From Thermofilaceae archaeon (GTDB lineage Archaea > Thermoproteota > Thermoprotei > Thermofilales > Thermofilaceae): DNA of 33,643 bases. Both the position numbers and the translations under genes were made by a program. The stretch spans positions 1-33,643 of the forward strand of contig JAVYQJ010000013.1 of NCBI GenBank assembly GCA_038731975.1, in the 5' to 3' direction. Shown one piece after another: positions 1 to 7,681 of the stretch (position 1 is the first letter of the stretch; each line of letters begins with the position of its first letter). Under the pieces are notes generated by a model. It was not told where the DNA came from. It saw only the letters and a program-made list of their open reading frames with translations, and did not search any database.

Positions 1-457
1 AGATCGCCCGGTAGTTCCATCAAGGATGTTTCCCAATGCGAGGCTGTCCCCCCTCTTTTCTAGGTTACTTTGGGGGTTACGTTGGAGCTATACCATCGAT
101 GCGTCCGCGCTTCTTTATCCATTGCTATCCCTTCTCGCGTGAGCGCGTTTCACTTCTTCAGAGCACCAAAGACTCCCTTCTCTACGTTATCCGCCCCTAG
201 CTTGCTCGGGTTAGGAGTGCCTTCACGCTCAACCATTACCGGTGAAATCGGTTTTAATGTGCTTGGAAATGCATCGCTCTGAGCGTGGTTGCGAGCAAGG
301 CATGGTCCGATGGTCACCTCTTTCGCGAGTCTTAGCAACATCTTTTGATCGACGCCGGTTACGTATTGCCGCGGGAATCCTGCAATTTGACTAGGGTCAC
401 GCGTGGGTGACTGCGGGTTGGGAAACGTTTTTCAAGTATTGCTTCCTGGCGGGTTGA
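1..457. other. Upstream region without a supportable gene
   Basis: I find no convincing gene in this stretch. On the minus strand one frame is open from about 430 down to a stop at 150, with its only ATG at 341. The 63 residues from that ATG match no family I recognise. They could be the tail of a decayed gene, because codon use is only mildly GC-rich at third positions, or could be chance. A T-rich, TATA-like stretch at about 428-440 lies some 20-30 nt before the flippase start at 458 and probably belongs to that gene's promoter. Confidence 0.4.
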
Positions 458-2020
458 ATGGGGGGGCAGAGCAGGATTTCCGATGCGGCGAGTGAGAGCG
501 CTCTAGTCGCGTTCTCGCTGTTTGGGGGGCAGGTGCTGGCTACGTTTGTAGCGGGCATCTCGTCCATCATTCTGGCGAGGATACTGGGCCCTGAAGGCTA
601 CGGCAGGTACTCGCTTGCCCCCACCGTTGCGGGCCTGCTGATGCTGGGTACGGGTTTCGGCACAACCGCGGCTCTGACTAGGGAGGTGTCTAGGGCGGTG
701 GCGCAGGGGGATTCCAGGTCGGCGGCGCAGCTCGTCGGTGTGGTCCTCCGCTTCAACCTTCTCGCCTCGCTCGGTGCAGCTGCTGTCGGTTTCGCGCTGG
801 CTGAGCAGCTCTCGCAGGCGCTCCTCAACCGGCCGGATTTAGCCCCGCTTGCCCGCTTAATGCTCCCCCTGGTGATTGTTGATACGCTCTTCAACGTGGC
901 TTCCGCAGCGCTGCTGGGCCTCAGCGACGCCAAGGCTTTAGCTCTGCTGCCGGTGGCTCGGGACGCGGTGAGGAGCGTAGCTTCGCCCCTCCTCGCGCTG
1001 AGGTTCGGCTGCGAGGGGGCTCTGGCGGGCTTCGTAGCGGGTCACGCTGCAGCTGCGGCTCTGGGGGTAGCGATGCTGAAGGCGAGGTTTCGGGAGCTGA
1101 GGGCTGCGCCGTGGGGGGAGCTGCGGCCCTTGCTGAGGTACGGCCTCCCCCTCTACACCTCGGTTGCGTTGAGCACCTCGCTGGCGACGTACCAGAACTC
1201 CATCATAGCGTGGGTTGCTACGGATGAGGAGGTGGGCAACCTGAAGGTGGCCGCCAACTTCGTCGCGCTCCTCCAGCTGGTCTCCTTCCCCATATCGTCG
1301 GCCCTCTTCCCCGCGTTCTCAAGGATGGAGAAGGGAGAAGCGGGGAGGGCTTTCCGCTACGCGGTCAAGTACTCCTCCCTCGTCCTAGTCCCCGCAGGTG
1401 CCTTCACGATTGTCGCGGCTAGAGACCTAGTGAGGCTCGTCTACGGGGGGGCGTACGCTCTCGCTCCAGCCTACCTTTCCCTCAACGCCGTCAGCCTCCT
1501 CTGGAGCGGTCTCGGCAGCGCCGTTCTAGCGAGCTTCTTCCAGGGGATCGGCGAGACGCGCGTCCTCTTTGCGGTGACGCTCACCAACGCCGCTCTCTTC
1601 GTGCCTCTATCGGCCGCGCTCGCGCCGTGGCTCGGCGTCTTCGGCGTCATTATCGCCACCCTCCTCTCAAACCTCGCTTCCACGCTCTACGGTTTGAGGG
1701 AAGCTGTCAAGAGGGATGCGAGCATCGATTGGAGAACCGCGGTGCTGGTGTGCGCGTCCGCCCTCTCGGCCGCAGCGGTGGTAGTCGTGCTCGGCCACCT
1801 TAGGGCCCACTACATCCTCCGCCTCGCCGCCTCAGCCGCCGCTTTCCTGGCCGCTTACGGTGCCCTACTGCCACTAACAGGCTGCCTCGAGAGAGCGGAT
1901 CTAGAGTCACTAGAGGCGGCGTTCTCGCGCGAGCCCCTGAGAACCCTCGCTCGACCAGTGCTTAAGCTGGAGAGCGTTTTACTCCGAGCTACTGAAAACC
2001 TCCTGCACAAAACACCGTGA
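458..2020 (+). CDS. Polysaccharide/oligosaccharide flippase (MOP superfamily, Wzx/RfbX-like)
   Basis: A 520-residue polytopic membrane protein, probably a lipid-linked oligosaccharide or polysaccharide flippase that moves glycan precursors across the cytoplasmic membrane. The N-terminus (residues 15-55) has the typical first helix followed by ILARILGPEGYGRYS, the hallmark LGxxxYGxY-like motif of the polysaccharide biosynthesis family. Hydrophobic segments then recur throughout, about 12-14 in all, with a conserved-looking middle region around FPISSALFPAFSRM (about residues 275-290). Length is normal for the family (450-520). The ATG at 458 is preceded by a TATA-like sequence 20-30 nt upstream and no strong ribosome binding site, so the mRNA may be leaderless. 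Sugar-nucleotide genes occur further downstream (7.8, 13.2 and 15.1 kb) but not in the same operon. The substrate is unknown. Confidence 0.85.
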   Translation: MGGQSRISDAASESALVAFSLFGGQVLATFVAGISSIILARILGPEGYGRYSLAPTVAGLLMLGTGFGTTAALTREVSRAVAQGDSRSAAQLVGVVLRFNLLASLGAAAVGFALAEQLSQALLNRPDLAPLARLMLPLVIVDTLFNVASAALLGLSDAKALALLPVARDAVRSVASPLLALRFGCEGALAGFVAGHAAAAALGVAMLKARFRELRAAPWGELRPLLRYGLPLYTSVALSTSLATYQNSIIAWVATDEEVGNLKVAANFVALLQLVSFPISSALFPAFSRMEKGEAGRAFRYAVKYSSLVLVPAGAFTIVAARDLVRLVYGGAYALAPAYLSLNAVSLLWSGLGSAVLASFFQGIGETRVLFAVTLTNAALFVPLSAALAPWLGVFGVIIATLLSNLASTLYGLREAVKRDASIDWRTAVLVCASALSAAAVVVVLGHLRAHYILRLAASAAAFLAAYGALLPLTGCLERADLESLEAAFSREPLRTLARPVLKLESVLLRATENLLHKTP

Positions 2021-2139
2021 GGAGAGGGGGGCGCCCGTTCGTTCCCTCTAGACAACCTTCACGGGAGCGACGCGGTAGCGAGAGTTTTCCGGGTTGGTCT
2101 CAAGCAGCCTCGCGCAGAGTTAAAGAGGGGCGGTGACTG

Positions 2140-2964
2140 GTGCATCACGTGCCCCGTAGAAGGGCGCCGAGGAAGGCTTTGAGGAAGCTTGGCCTATGGG
2201 CGGCCGCAACGTTGCTCGCGGCGCTCCTGGTAATCTTGATCGCTGTGCTGCTCACTCCTCCCCGCCGGCCGAGCACTGGCGTTGGGAAGAGCGCGTTGAT
2301 CATCGACTCCCTTTACGATTGGACGCCTAACGATCGGCTGCTAGCGCGGCTCGTACAAACTTTCTCAGACGCTGGGTACAGCGTGAAGGTGATCAAGGGC
2401 AGGGACGCCACTGTGGACGCCTTCAGGAACCTGACCGCTTACGACGTTGTAATCGTGCGCTGCCACGGTGCCTACTTCAAGGCCGGCGAGGTTCTAGGGG
2501 GGAGGGTTCTCGGCGATGCTGCGCCAGTGGTATTCACGGGGGAGGAGTTCAGCGAGTGCCTACCCCTCTCCTGCAAGTACTACTTCGAGAGGTTGAGGGA
2601 GGAGGTTGTCAGGGGGGATTTCCAGCTCGGCGAAAACGCGGTCTCCGTCTTCGCTCTCACCCCGATCTTCTTCGAGGGGTTGGAAGGGAGGTTCAGGGAG
2701 GGTTCGGTGGTCATAGTGGCCTCCTGCTACGGTCTCGCGGGAAGGCTGCTAGCCGATGCCCTCCTAAGCAAGGGGGTGACCTACTTCATCTCCTGGGACT
2801 GGAAGGTATCCCCCGAGCACATGGACGAGGGCCTTGAGGCGCTCGTCGAGGAGGCCGTGGCGAAAGGGGTTGGGTGGGTAAAGGCCGTTGAGAACGTCAA
2901 CAACCGGCTCGGCCCAGACCCCCTAGGAGGGGGGAGGCTGAGGCTCGTCTCAACGAGCGGGTAA
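2140..2964 (+). CDS. Membrane-anchored caspase/CHAT-like (clan CD) putative cysteine peptidase
   Basis: A 274-residue protein starting at GTG 2140, with a GGGGCGGTGA purine run just upstream. Residues 1-20 are basic and residues 19-39 form one hydrophobic helix, giving an N-terminal anchor with the rest probably outside the cell. The soluble part looks like the clan CD fold. A strand (ALIIDSLYD, 52-60) is followed by a helix, and a strand ends in His109-Gly110 (YDVVIVRCHG). A later strand ends in Ser195-Cys196 (VVIVASCYG). Then comes a FISWDWKVSPEHMDEGLEAL segment (216-235), resembling the Trp and Ala/Asp pattern after the catalytic Cys in CHAT and C25 peptidases. His109 and Cys196 would be the catalytic dyad. 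It has 120 bp to the flippase and no obvious operon partner. Family assignment rests on motif spacing only, and substrate and activity are unknown. Confidence 0.5.
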   Translation: MHHVPRRRAPRKALRKLGLWAAATLLAALLVILIAVLLTPPRRPSTGVGKSALIIDSLYDWTPNDRLLARLVQTFSDAGYSVKVIKGRDATVDAFRNLTAYDVVIVRCHGAYFKAGEVLGGRVLGDAAPVVFTGEEFSECLPLSCKYYFERLREEVVRGDFQLGENAVSVFALTPIFFEGLEGRFREGSVVIVASCYGLAGRLLADALLSKGVTYFISWDWKVSPEHMDEGLEALVEEAVAKGVGWVKAVENVNNRLGPDPLGGGRLRLVSTSG

Positions 2965-3152
2965 CAGAAGGTGGCAGTTTCTACCAAGCCCTACCGACGC
3001 CGCTCAACGTGGAATTGAGGTGTAATGGTTGCAATGGAGAGCCAAGAAGGCTGAATGAACCGGAATTCGGTATCAGCAGCTTCGGGGCGCTAGCGACACC
3101 TTCATTTTGCTTTGCCCCGCTCTTACCGCTTAGGGGAGGGCGGTTCGCAAGT

Positions 3153-3512
3153 ATGGGTTTAACGAGTGTGAAGGTGACCATCTCTAATCCCGTGAATCCA
3201 GAGCTCAGGGAGGATGTGGAGCTCACAGTAGATACTGGCGCGATGCTGCCTTGGATACCGCGAAAAGTACTGGAAAGGATTGGTGTGAAACCGGAGTATA
3301 AGAAGCTCTTCAGGACGATAGAGGGCAAGGTCATCGAGCGTTCGACGTCTTTCGCCAGGATAAGGTACGGGGAGCATGAAACAGTGGTGGAAGTCGTGAT
3401 GGCGGAGGAGGGGGATGCTGCAGTCCTAGGCGTCGTAGCGCTGGAGAGCATGGGCTACCGGGTCAATCCCGTCACCGGCGAGCTGGAGTACGTCGGGCTG
3501 CTAGCCGTATAG
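3153..3512 (+). CDS. Clan AA (retropepsin-like) aspartic protease family protein
   Basis: A 119-residue soluble protein with the flap-and-active-site pattern of single-domain retropepsin-like aspartic proteases. Residues 23-30 read ELTVDTGA, where Asp27-Thr28-Gly29 is the catalytic triplet. The second half carries a hydrophobic AAVLGVVALESMGYRVNP segment, equivalent to the LLGxxxLE-xxG motif near the C-terminus of this family. Length is normal for archaeal clan AA proteins (about 110-130). I chose ATG 3153 because GGGGAGGG at 3133-3140 is a good ribosome binding site. An upstream in-frame start at 3009 would add 48 residues without recognisable features. Members act as dimers in other proteins of this fold, and the natural substrate here is unknown. 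The gene lies next to a decayed VapBC module. Confidence 0.75.
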   Translation: MGLTSVKVTISNPVNPELREDVELTVDTGAMLPWIPRKVLERIGVKPEYKKLFRTIEGKVIERSTSFARIRYGEHETVVEVVMAEEGDAAVLGVVALESMGYRVNPVTGELEYVGLLAV

Positions 3513-3923
3513 GGGAAGCCCGACCCCAACTTGCAGCGTTATGCAGAAAACAACACAAGAAGGGGTTTTACCCCCTATCTACCTAACGACACTAACCCTT
3601 GCATATCTAGGGACTCGTAGAGGCTGCTGCGGTTGCGAAAGCCGATAAAACAAGCACCTTCGATGCCCACGCGTTCTTAATCTCTCTTACGCTCTGATCG
3701 TCGGTCGATGGTCAGCCTAGCTCGCGAGCCGAGATGTGCAATCAATACAAGGCGTAAAGCATGCTTGGCCTAAAGTCCTCGCCTTAAAGCGCCCTAGTAC
3801 AGTTGACGGGTTTTTGCTGCCCCTGACGTCGATGCCCGATCCAGAGCAACAGTTACGACCACGTACTTGGCTAACTGTTATCACCCTTACTCCCAGAGGG
3901 AGAAAGCTGCGAGAGCTGATGCG
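3513..3923. other. Decayed intergenic stretch after the aspartic protease
   Basis: No intact gene is visible. The minus strand contains the broken continuation of a VapC-like reading frame (separate entry) and then only short open frames. At 3561-3573 an A/T core is flanked by AGGGG and CCCCT, an inverted repeat that could act as a terminator for the gene ending at 3512. Short plus-strand open frames here and at 3949-4137 overlap the antisense remnants and look non-coding. Confidence 0.4.
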
Positions 3924-3937
3924 CTAACTGCTATCAC
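3770..3937 (-). pseudogene. VapC (PIN-domain) toxin remnant
   Basis: Directly overlapping the end of the VapB remnant, GTG at 3937 opens a frame reading MIAVSASALAAFSLWE before a stop at 3887-3889. This matches the N-terminus of archaeal VapC PIN toxins (M-I-x-V-D-A-S-A-L-A-A-F), but the first catalytic Asp is replaced by Ser. In another frame the sequence continues with KYVVVTVALDRA, which resembles the next part of a VapC, before another stop. Farther on no reliable match remains, so the 3' limit given is arbitrary. Known family role: Mg-dependent ribonuclease toxin. This copy cannot be functional as read. Confidence 0.5.
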
Positions 3938-4156
3938 GATCCTCCCTCATGGAGCTTACAGAAAAGCCGAGGGGACAGACCACTCCCCCTCCTTCCAGCT
4001 CCTTAGCCACGAGCCTTAAGCTCTCCTCTGCCTTCAGCCCCCTATCCTCCTTCCAATGGATCCTCTCACGTTCTCTGCCCAGTTCGTTCTACTTGCATGC
4101 CTCCGCATTTTGGCTTTCAGCTCCCCGCCGATCTTAACGTTGAACGAAGCGCTCAT
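3924..4156 (-). pseudogene. VapB-type antitoxin, frameshifted remnant
   Basis: ATG at 4156 opens 40 codons whose translation (SASFNVKIGGELKAKMRRHA, then NWAENVRGSI) has the form of archaeal VapB antitoxins: a beta strand, then ELKxKM, then an NW-x-E-x-V-R-x-x-I helix. The frame hits a stop at 4034-4036, next to a GGGGG run. In a neighbouring frame the protein continues as DRGLKAEESLRLVAKELEGG and ends ...SSMREDRDSS at a stop at 3924-3926. That is a plausible VapB C-terminus, running into the vapC start as in real operons. A single indel in the G-run therefore explains the break. A sequencing error cannot be excluded, but the partner toxin is also broken, which favours real decay. Confidence 0.65.
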
Positions 4157-4400
4157 AGTGGGGAGGCTTGCATCTCTGCGGAGCTCATGCAGCATCTAGC
4201 TCCACTTAAACCCGAATGCTGCTCCTACCCGTGTTAGACACGCAAAGCCTGCGTACCCTAACTGACTCGGTACTAGAGGAGGTGCGTAGGTTCCCTCCAA
4301 ATTGACCCTATAGCGCCCACCCCGGCGATCTAAGGTGTTGCTGGAGAGCGGGGCCGCCTCTGTTGAACCGGAGAAGTGGGGGGTGCCCGAGCGTGGATCG

Positions 4401-4408
4401 ATAAATAG
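4401..4408 (+). promoter_or_regulatory. TATA box of the HEPN/MNT operon
   Basis: ATAAATAG lies 28-35 nt upstream of the GTG start at 4436, preceded by a purine-poor GGATCG. The spacing predicts transcription starting within a few nucleotides of the start codon, so the mRNA is probably leaderless or nearly so. Confidence 0.6.
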
Positions 4409-4435
4409 AATAATTGTGAGCTAGTGCTCTGAGTC

Positions 4436-4858
4436 GTGAGTGGCGAGTACGTGGAGCTTCTTAAGAGGAGATCGCGATCCATGCTCAGACTAGCTAAGCA
4501 GCTCCTTTTTAGTGGCGAATACGACTTGGCAGTTCTGAACGCGGAGTACGCCGCTCGGTTACTCGTTAAAGCGATCCTGTACAGAGTCGCTGGCGAAGAG
4601 GTGAGGGGGCATAGCATCCGGGCACTGATTGGGCTTTTGGTCTCCGTTCTCGAGGAGAAGGGGTTCCGCAAGGAGGCGGAGGAGCTCATCGAATACGTAA
4701 GGAGGAACAGGAGGGTCATAGCGGAGCTTGAGGAAGGCCACGTGCGCTCAATCTACGGAGTCTTCAGCTACAGCAGGGAGCAGGCGGGGAAGCTCGTAGA
4801 GGCTGCTGAAAGTATTGTCGGTGTGCTCGAGAAGATCGAGAAGGAGGTGTTCGGGTGA
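4436..4858 (+). CDS. HEPN domain protein (toxin-like partner of MNT)
   Basis: A 140-residue, all-helical HEPN protein of the archaeal PF05168 type. Residues 13-50 show the typical first helices (LAKQLLFSGEYDLAVLNAEYAARLLVKAILYR). A GHSIRALIGLL segment (58-68) follows, corresponding to the HDL..LL region, and the C-terminal helix starts YSREQAGKLVEAAESIVGVL (about 112-131). It overlaps the nucleotidyltransferase gene by one or four bases, the classic HEPN/MNT toxin-antitoxin arrangement. The canonical RNase motif R-x4-6-H of active HEPN toxins is not evident: His102 is present, but the nearest upstream Arg spacing (Arg93) is nine. It may be a non-nuclease member, or act in nucleotide binding with its partner. 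GTG 4436 fits the TATA box. Confidence 0.85.
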   Translation: MSGEYVELLKRRSRSMLRLAKQLLFSGEYDLAVLNAEYAARLLVKAILYRVAGEEVRGHSIRALIGLLVSVLEEKGFRKEAEELIEYVRRNRRVIAELEEGHVRSIYGVFSYSREQAGKLVEAAESIVGVLEKIEKEVFG

Positions 4859-5184
4859 TGCTTAGGGCACTGGTTCGCTGGAAAATGTACCTAGGCGTCG
4901 TAGTTGAAGCCGTAGCCCGCGCTGCACCTGGCGCCAGGGCTTACCTGACGGGTGGAGCTGCGGAGGGGAGGCTCACAGCTTTGAGCGATGTTGACGTGGT
5001 TGTAGTGCTGCCGCGCGAACCGACGTTTGAGGAGGCTGTGGAGCTGAGGGCTAAGATCCACGAGGAGATGGATAAGCTGGGAGTACCTCTAAACCTACCC
5101 GTAGAGCTGCACATCGTCGGGCCCGAAAGCGCCAAGCGGTACCGCGTGCTGATCCCGCTGGCCCACCCCAGCGAAGGGGCCTAG
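4858..5184 (+). CDS. MNT-type nucleotidyltransferase (antitoxin-like partner of HEPN)
   Basis: A 108-residue minimal nucleotidyltransferase. The signature is at about residues 32-50: GGAAEG, then a short spacer, then SDVDVVVV, matching GS-x(5-8)-SDxDxxV with Ser replaced by Gly. The two metal-binding Asp residues are retained. The third acidic strand appears as PVELHIV, with Glu in place of the usual Asp. In HEPN/MNT pairs the MNT protein can neutralise its HEPN partner by adenylylating it; that is known for other members and inferred here. ATG 4858 overlaps the HEPN stop (TGATG), and GTG one codon earlier is also possible. The pair ends 102 bp before the convergent cbiO gene. Confidence 0.85.
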   Translation: MLRALVRWKMYLGVVVEAVARAAPGARAYLTGGAAEGRLTALSDVDVVVVLPREPTFEEAVELRAKIHEEMDKLGVPLNLPVELHIVGPESAKRYRVLIPLAHPSEGA

Positions 5185-5286
5185 GTACTAGCTGGTTCAA
5201 CATTCCGGGAAAAGCGCTCCGGACCCGGGCGTCTCCGCCGGATGATCGTGGAGAAACTGTTTCGGGTCGTGGTTCGTGGCGTGTGT

Positions 5287-6009
5287 TCAGCTGCAGGGGG
5301 TAAAGTGCGCGAGCATCCCGCTTCTCTCAAGCACTTCGCGGGGAAGGGGTGGAGGCCCTTCCCACGCGATGGTACCCTCGTTGAGCAAGATCACTCGATC
5401 GGCGAGGCTCTCAGCTAGCGTAGTGTCTTGCGTCGCGATGAGGATGGCTTTGCCCTTGCTCCTAGCTTTGCATACCGTCGAGACGAGCAGGGCTGTGGTC
5501 GCAGGGTCGAGGTTAGCGGTTGGTTCGTCGAGGAGGAGGATTTCCGGCTCGTACACCAGGATGGAGGCGAGCGCGACGCGCTTCTTCTCACCCGCGCTAA
5601 GGGCGAAGGTGGGGCGGTCGAGCAGATGAGCGACGCCCAGCTCCTGCGCAACCTTCTGAACCCTCTCCCGCTTCTCGCCCTCCGGTAGACCCAGCTGGTT
5701 TAGCGTGAAGAAGAGCTCATCCCTCACGGTCGGGTTGAAGAGCTGATCGTCAGGGTTCTGGAAGAGGACCCCAATCCTCCTTCGAGCCCCGGGTATCTGC
5801 TCCCAGAGGCTCCTCCCATCCAGGAGCACTTCGCCGCGGTCGGGCTTCAGCAGGCCGGCGAGGGTGAGGAGGAGTGTCGTCTTTCCGGCTCCGTTGGGGC
5901 CGATCACGAACGCGATCTCGCCCCGCTTAAGACGCAGCGACACCCCCTTCAGGACGACCCCGGTACCGGGGTAGCTCACCCACAGATCCCTGCACTCGAG
6001 CACGGTCAC
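5287..6009 (-). CDS. cbiO: ECF transporter ATPase for nickel/cobalt (CbiO/EcfA)
   Basis: A 240-residue ABC ATPase that powers the CbiMNQ nickel/cobalt importer. Walker A is GPNGAGKT (37-44), the Q-loop is FQNPDDQLF (83-91, Gln84), the signature is LSAGEKKR (137-144), Walker B is ILLLDEP (157-163) and the D-loop is NLDPA (166-170). The QNPDDQ Q-loop is characteristic of ECF-type CbiO/EcfA proteins. The H-loop reads IATQDTTLA, so the switch His is replaced by Gln194. It is the last gene of a minus-strand operon, and its GTG start at 6009 overlaps the cbiQ stop (GTGA). Two copies would normally form the ATPase dimer, since only one ATPase gene is present. Confidence 0.9.
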   Translation of the reverse strand: MTVLECRDLWVSYPGTGVVLKGVSLRLKRGEIAFVIGPNGAGKTTLLLTLAGLLKPDRGEVLLDGRSLWEQIPGARRRIGVLFQNPDDQLFNPTVRDELFFTLNQLGLPEGEKRERVQKVAQELGVAHLLDRPTFALSAGEKKRVALASILVYEPEILLLDEPTANLDPATTALLVSTVCKARSKGKAILIATQDTTLAESLADRVILLNEGTIAWEGPPPLPREVLERSGMLAHFTPCS

Positions 6010-6737
6010 GCACCCGCGATGAAGAGCGCGGTGGTCAACGCAGCGTAGCCCATGAGCGCAGCCTCACTCCAGCTCAAGCGCGGCCGGAAGTTGAGCGGTT
6101 GGGGCTTGTCCACGAAAGCCCTTGCTGCCACAGCCATGGATAAGGCCCTCGCCCTCCTGTAGCCTTCGAGCAGCAGATCCCCCAGCGTGCTGCCGGCTGC
6201 CTCAAGCGCAGCCTTCCTGCTGCTGACGAATACTCTCGCTTCGCGTGCCGCCAGCATTCTCGCCGCAGCCCTTGAGAACGCGGGTATCATCCGGATCGTC
6301 AACCACAGCTGCCAAGTCAAAGGGTTGAGGAGCCTGAGCTGGCTCAACCCGAAGAGCAGCCAGAACCAGCCTAGGGAAGCCACAGCTCCAATGAAGGCTC
6401 CTGCCGCGCCGGAAGCCCGAGCCAGTAGTAGTAAGGCCTCAGGTAGCCCTCCCTGCAAAGCCGCTGGAGCCGCTACAACCGAAGTGAAGGCCGCTACGAG
6501 CAGCGTAGTCTTCAGCCAAGCCTTAAGCTTACGCGAGATCGATGAGAGGAGGGCTCCGAAGGCCAGCGCCAGCACTGGTACCAACGGGCTGCGAGCGAAG
6601 GACGCCACTACGTTCAGTAGCAAGCCCGAGAGGAGGACGATCCACGGGTCCGCCGGAGGCTTCCCCGTCGAGCTCAGCTCGTCGAGAATCGCGCCCAACT
6701 GCTCGAGGAGCGCTGGGGCTAAAGGCCGGTACCTCAC
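6006..6737 (-). CDS. cbiQ: ECF transporter transmembrane (T) component CbiQ
   Basis: A 243-residue membrane protein, the T component that couples the ATPase to the metal-binding CbiM. Hydrophobic segments lie at about residues 32-62, 75-130 and 220-243. A conserved cytoplasmic coupling region contains ARMLAAREARVF and LLLEGYRRARALSMAVAARAF (about 160-209). The A-R-A/G type coupling helix motifs of CbiQ/EcfT correspond to ARMLAAREAR and YRRARALSMAVAARAF. The GTG start at 6737 lies 6 nt after the preceding stop. Its place between the PDGLE protein and cbiO makes the assignment secure; metal specificity cannot be read from it. Confidence 0.85.
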   Translation of the reverse strand: MRYRPLAPALLEQLGAILDELSSTGKPPADPWIVLLSGLLLNVVASFARSPLVPVLALAFGALLSSISRKLKAWLKTTLLVAAFTSVVAAPAALQGGLPEALLLLARASGAAGAFIGAVASLGWFWLLFGLSQLRLLNPLTWQLWLTIRMIPAFSRAAARMLAAREARVFVSSRKAALEAAGSTLGDLLLEGYRRARALSMAVAARAFVDKPQPLNFRPRLSWSEAALMGYAALTTALFIAGA

Positions 6738-6743
6738 GCCCAG

Positions 6744-7034
6744 TCACTTCAACAGCTTGAGGAACAGGTAGCCTAAGGCGAGGACTAGGGCTGCGCCGAG
6801 CAAGCCGGAAACCGCGTAGCCGAGCCAGTCCGGAAGCCCCGGCACCGTGTAATCCGCGAGCGGGGTCCACGTGATCTTCTCCGTCAACTCCTCGAGGCCT
6901 AGAAGCGCGGCGGCTAAGTCTAGGGGTTCGTGGTAACCCACGAGCTCGGACAGGAACACGCCGAAGATGGGGCTGGCGAGCGCGAGCACTATGATCACGG
7001 TGAGAGCTCTCCTATGCTCCTTAAGCGCGCGCAT
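6744..7034 (-). CDS. PDGLE/CbiN-like small membrane component of the Ni/Co transporter
   Basis: A protein of about 96 residues with two transmembrane helices, one near the N-terminus (VIIVLALASPIFGVFLSEL) and one at the C-terminus (GLLGAALVLALGYLFLKLL). Between them are LADYTVPGLPDWLGYAVSG and an upstream acidic loop. This is the architecture of CbiN and PDGLE-domain proteins that accompany CbiM. I prefer ATG 7034, preceded by AGGTGGG four nucleotides upstream, over an in-frame GTG at 7043 that abuts the cbiM stop. It sits between cbiM and cbiQ in the same operon. Its known role is as an accessory needed for full activity of the CbiM substrate-binding component. Confidence 0.8.
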   Translation of the reverse strand: MRALKEHRRALTVIIVLALASPIFGVFLSELVGYHEPLDLAAALLGLEELTEKITWTPLADYTVPGLPDWLGYAVSGLLGAALVLALGYLFLKLLK

Positions 7035-7043
7035 CAATCCCAC

Positions 7044-7661
7044 CTACCTTGATCCCGCCGAAAGAGGTAGGCGCCCCCTCAAGTACGAGTACACGGCCGC
7101 TGTGGCGGCCCCTTCGATTACCCCGAGCACCGCGTGCCACCCAGCCATCACCGGAACCGTAACCGCTAGGCCGTAGAGGAACTGTGCCGACAATCCCAGC
7201 TCGATCCCGCACGCTAAACCGGCCAAGGTAACGCTGAGCCAGCCCGCTAGGAACGGCCTTGCCGCACCAAAACGCTCGGGGAGGGCCTTGTAGACGTAGT
7301 ATCCCGTGAGCACGGCTACCACAGCCATGTTGAGCAGGTTCGCCCCCAATGTTGTGATCCCACCGTCGTGAAACACGAGCGTTTGAACTAGCAGCACCAG
7401 CGTCATCGTGAGGAAGCCGAGCCAGGGGCCCAGCAGGATGCCGGCTAGCGCGGCGCCGAGAAAGTGGAGGGAGGTACCTCCGGGCAGAGGCCAGTTGAGC
7501 ATCTGGGCCACGAAGATGGCTGCCGCTAGGACAGGCAGTAGATGCTTCCGCTCCTCCCCCTCCAGCTTGGCCCTCTTGACCGCAAAAAACGCGAAAACTA
7601 GGGTGATCAGGTACGTGGCAGCGCAGCTAACCGGGTCCAAGTAGCCGTCCGGGATGTGCAC
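7044..7661 (-). CDS. cbiM: Nickel/cobalt-binding S component CbiM
   Basis: A 205-residue integral membrane protein, the substrate-specific component of the ECF Ni/Co importer. The mature-type N-terminus is Met-His-Ile-Pro-Asp-Gly, in which the amino terminus and His2 coordinate the metal. It also has GGTSLHFLGAALAGILLGP (61-79) and the FHDGGITTLGANLLNMA segment (about 97-113), both conserved in CbiM and both contributing histidines near the binding site. Six or seven helices are expected. The start is GTG 7661 and must be exact for metal binding, because the second residue is a ligand. It is first in the operon and has a TATA box and a palindrome directly upstream. Confidence 0.92.
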   Translation of the reverse strand: MHIPDGYLDPVSCAATYLITLVFAFFAVKRAKLEGEERKHLLPVLAAAIFVAQMLNWPLPGGTSLHFLGAALAGILLGPWLGFLTMTLVLLVQTLVFHDGGITTLGANLLNMAVVAVLTGYYVYKALPERFGAARPFLAGWLSVTLAGLACGIELGLSAQFLYGLAVTVPVMAGWHAVLGVIEGAATAAVYSYLRGRLPLSAGSR

Positions 7662-7681
7662 GGCAGGCGGGTGTGATGGGC

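Noticed and set aside
150-341. 63-codon minus-strand open frame in the first 457 bases, possibly the tail of a transposase
   Set aside because: No zinc ribbon, DDE or other motif is visible, and the frame has no good start context. It may be a remnant but I cannot support it.
598-933. Long antisense open frames throughout the GC-rich genes (for example 598-933, 21337-21726, 32799-33437)
   Set aside because: High GC gives few stop codons on the opposite strand; none has recognisable motifs or its own start signals.
3009-3152. 48-residue N-terminal extension of the aspartic protease
   Set aside because: A strong ribosome binding site precedes ATG 3153 and the extension has no domain-like character.
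3736-4137. Two short plus-strand open frames (3736-3927 and 3949-4137)
   Set aside because: They lie antisense to the VapB/VapC remnants, which explain the sequence better.
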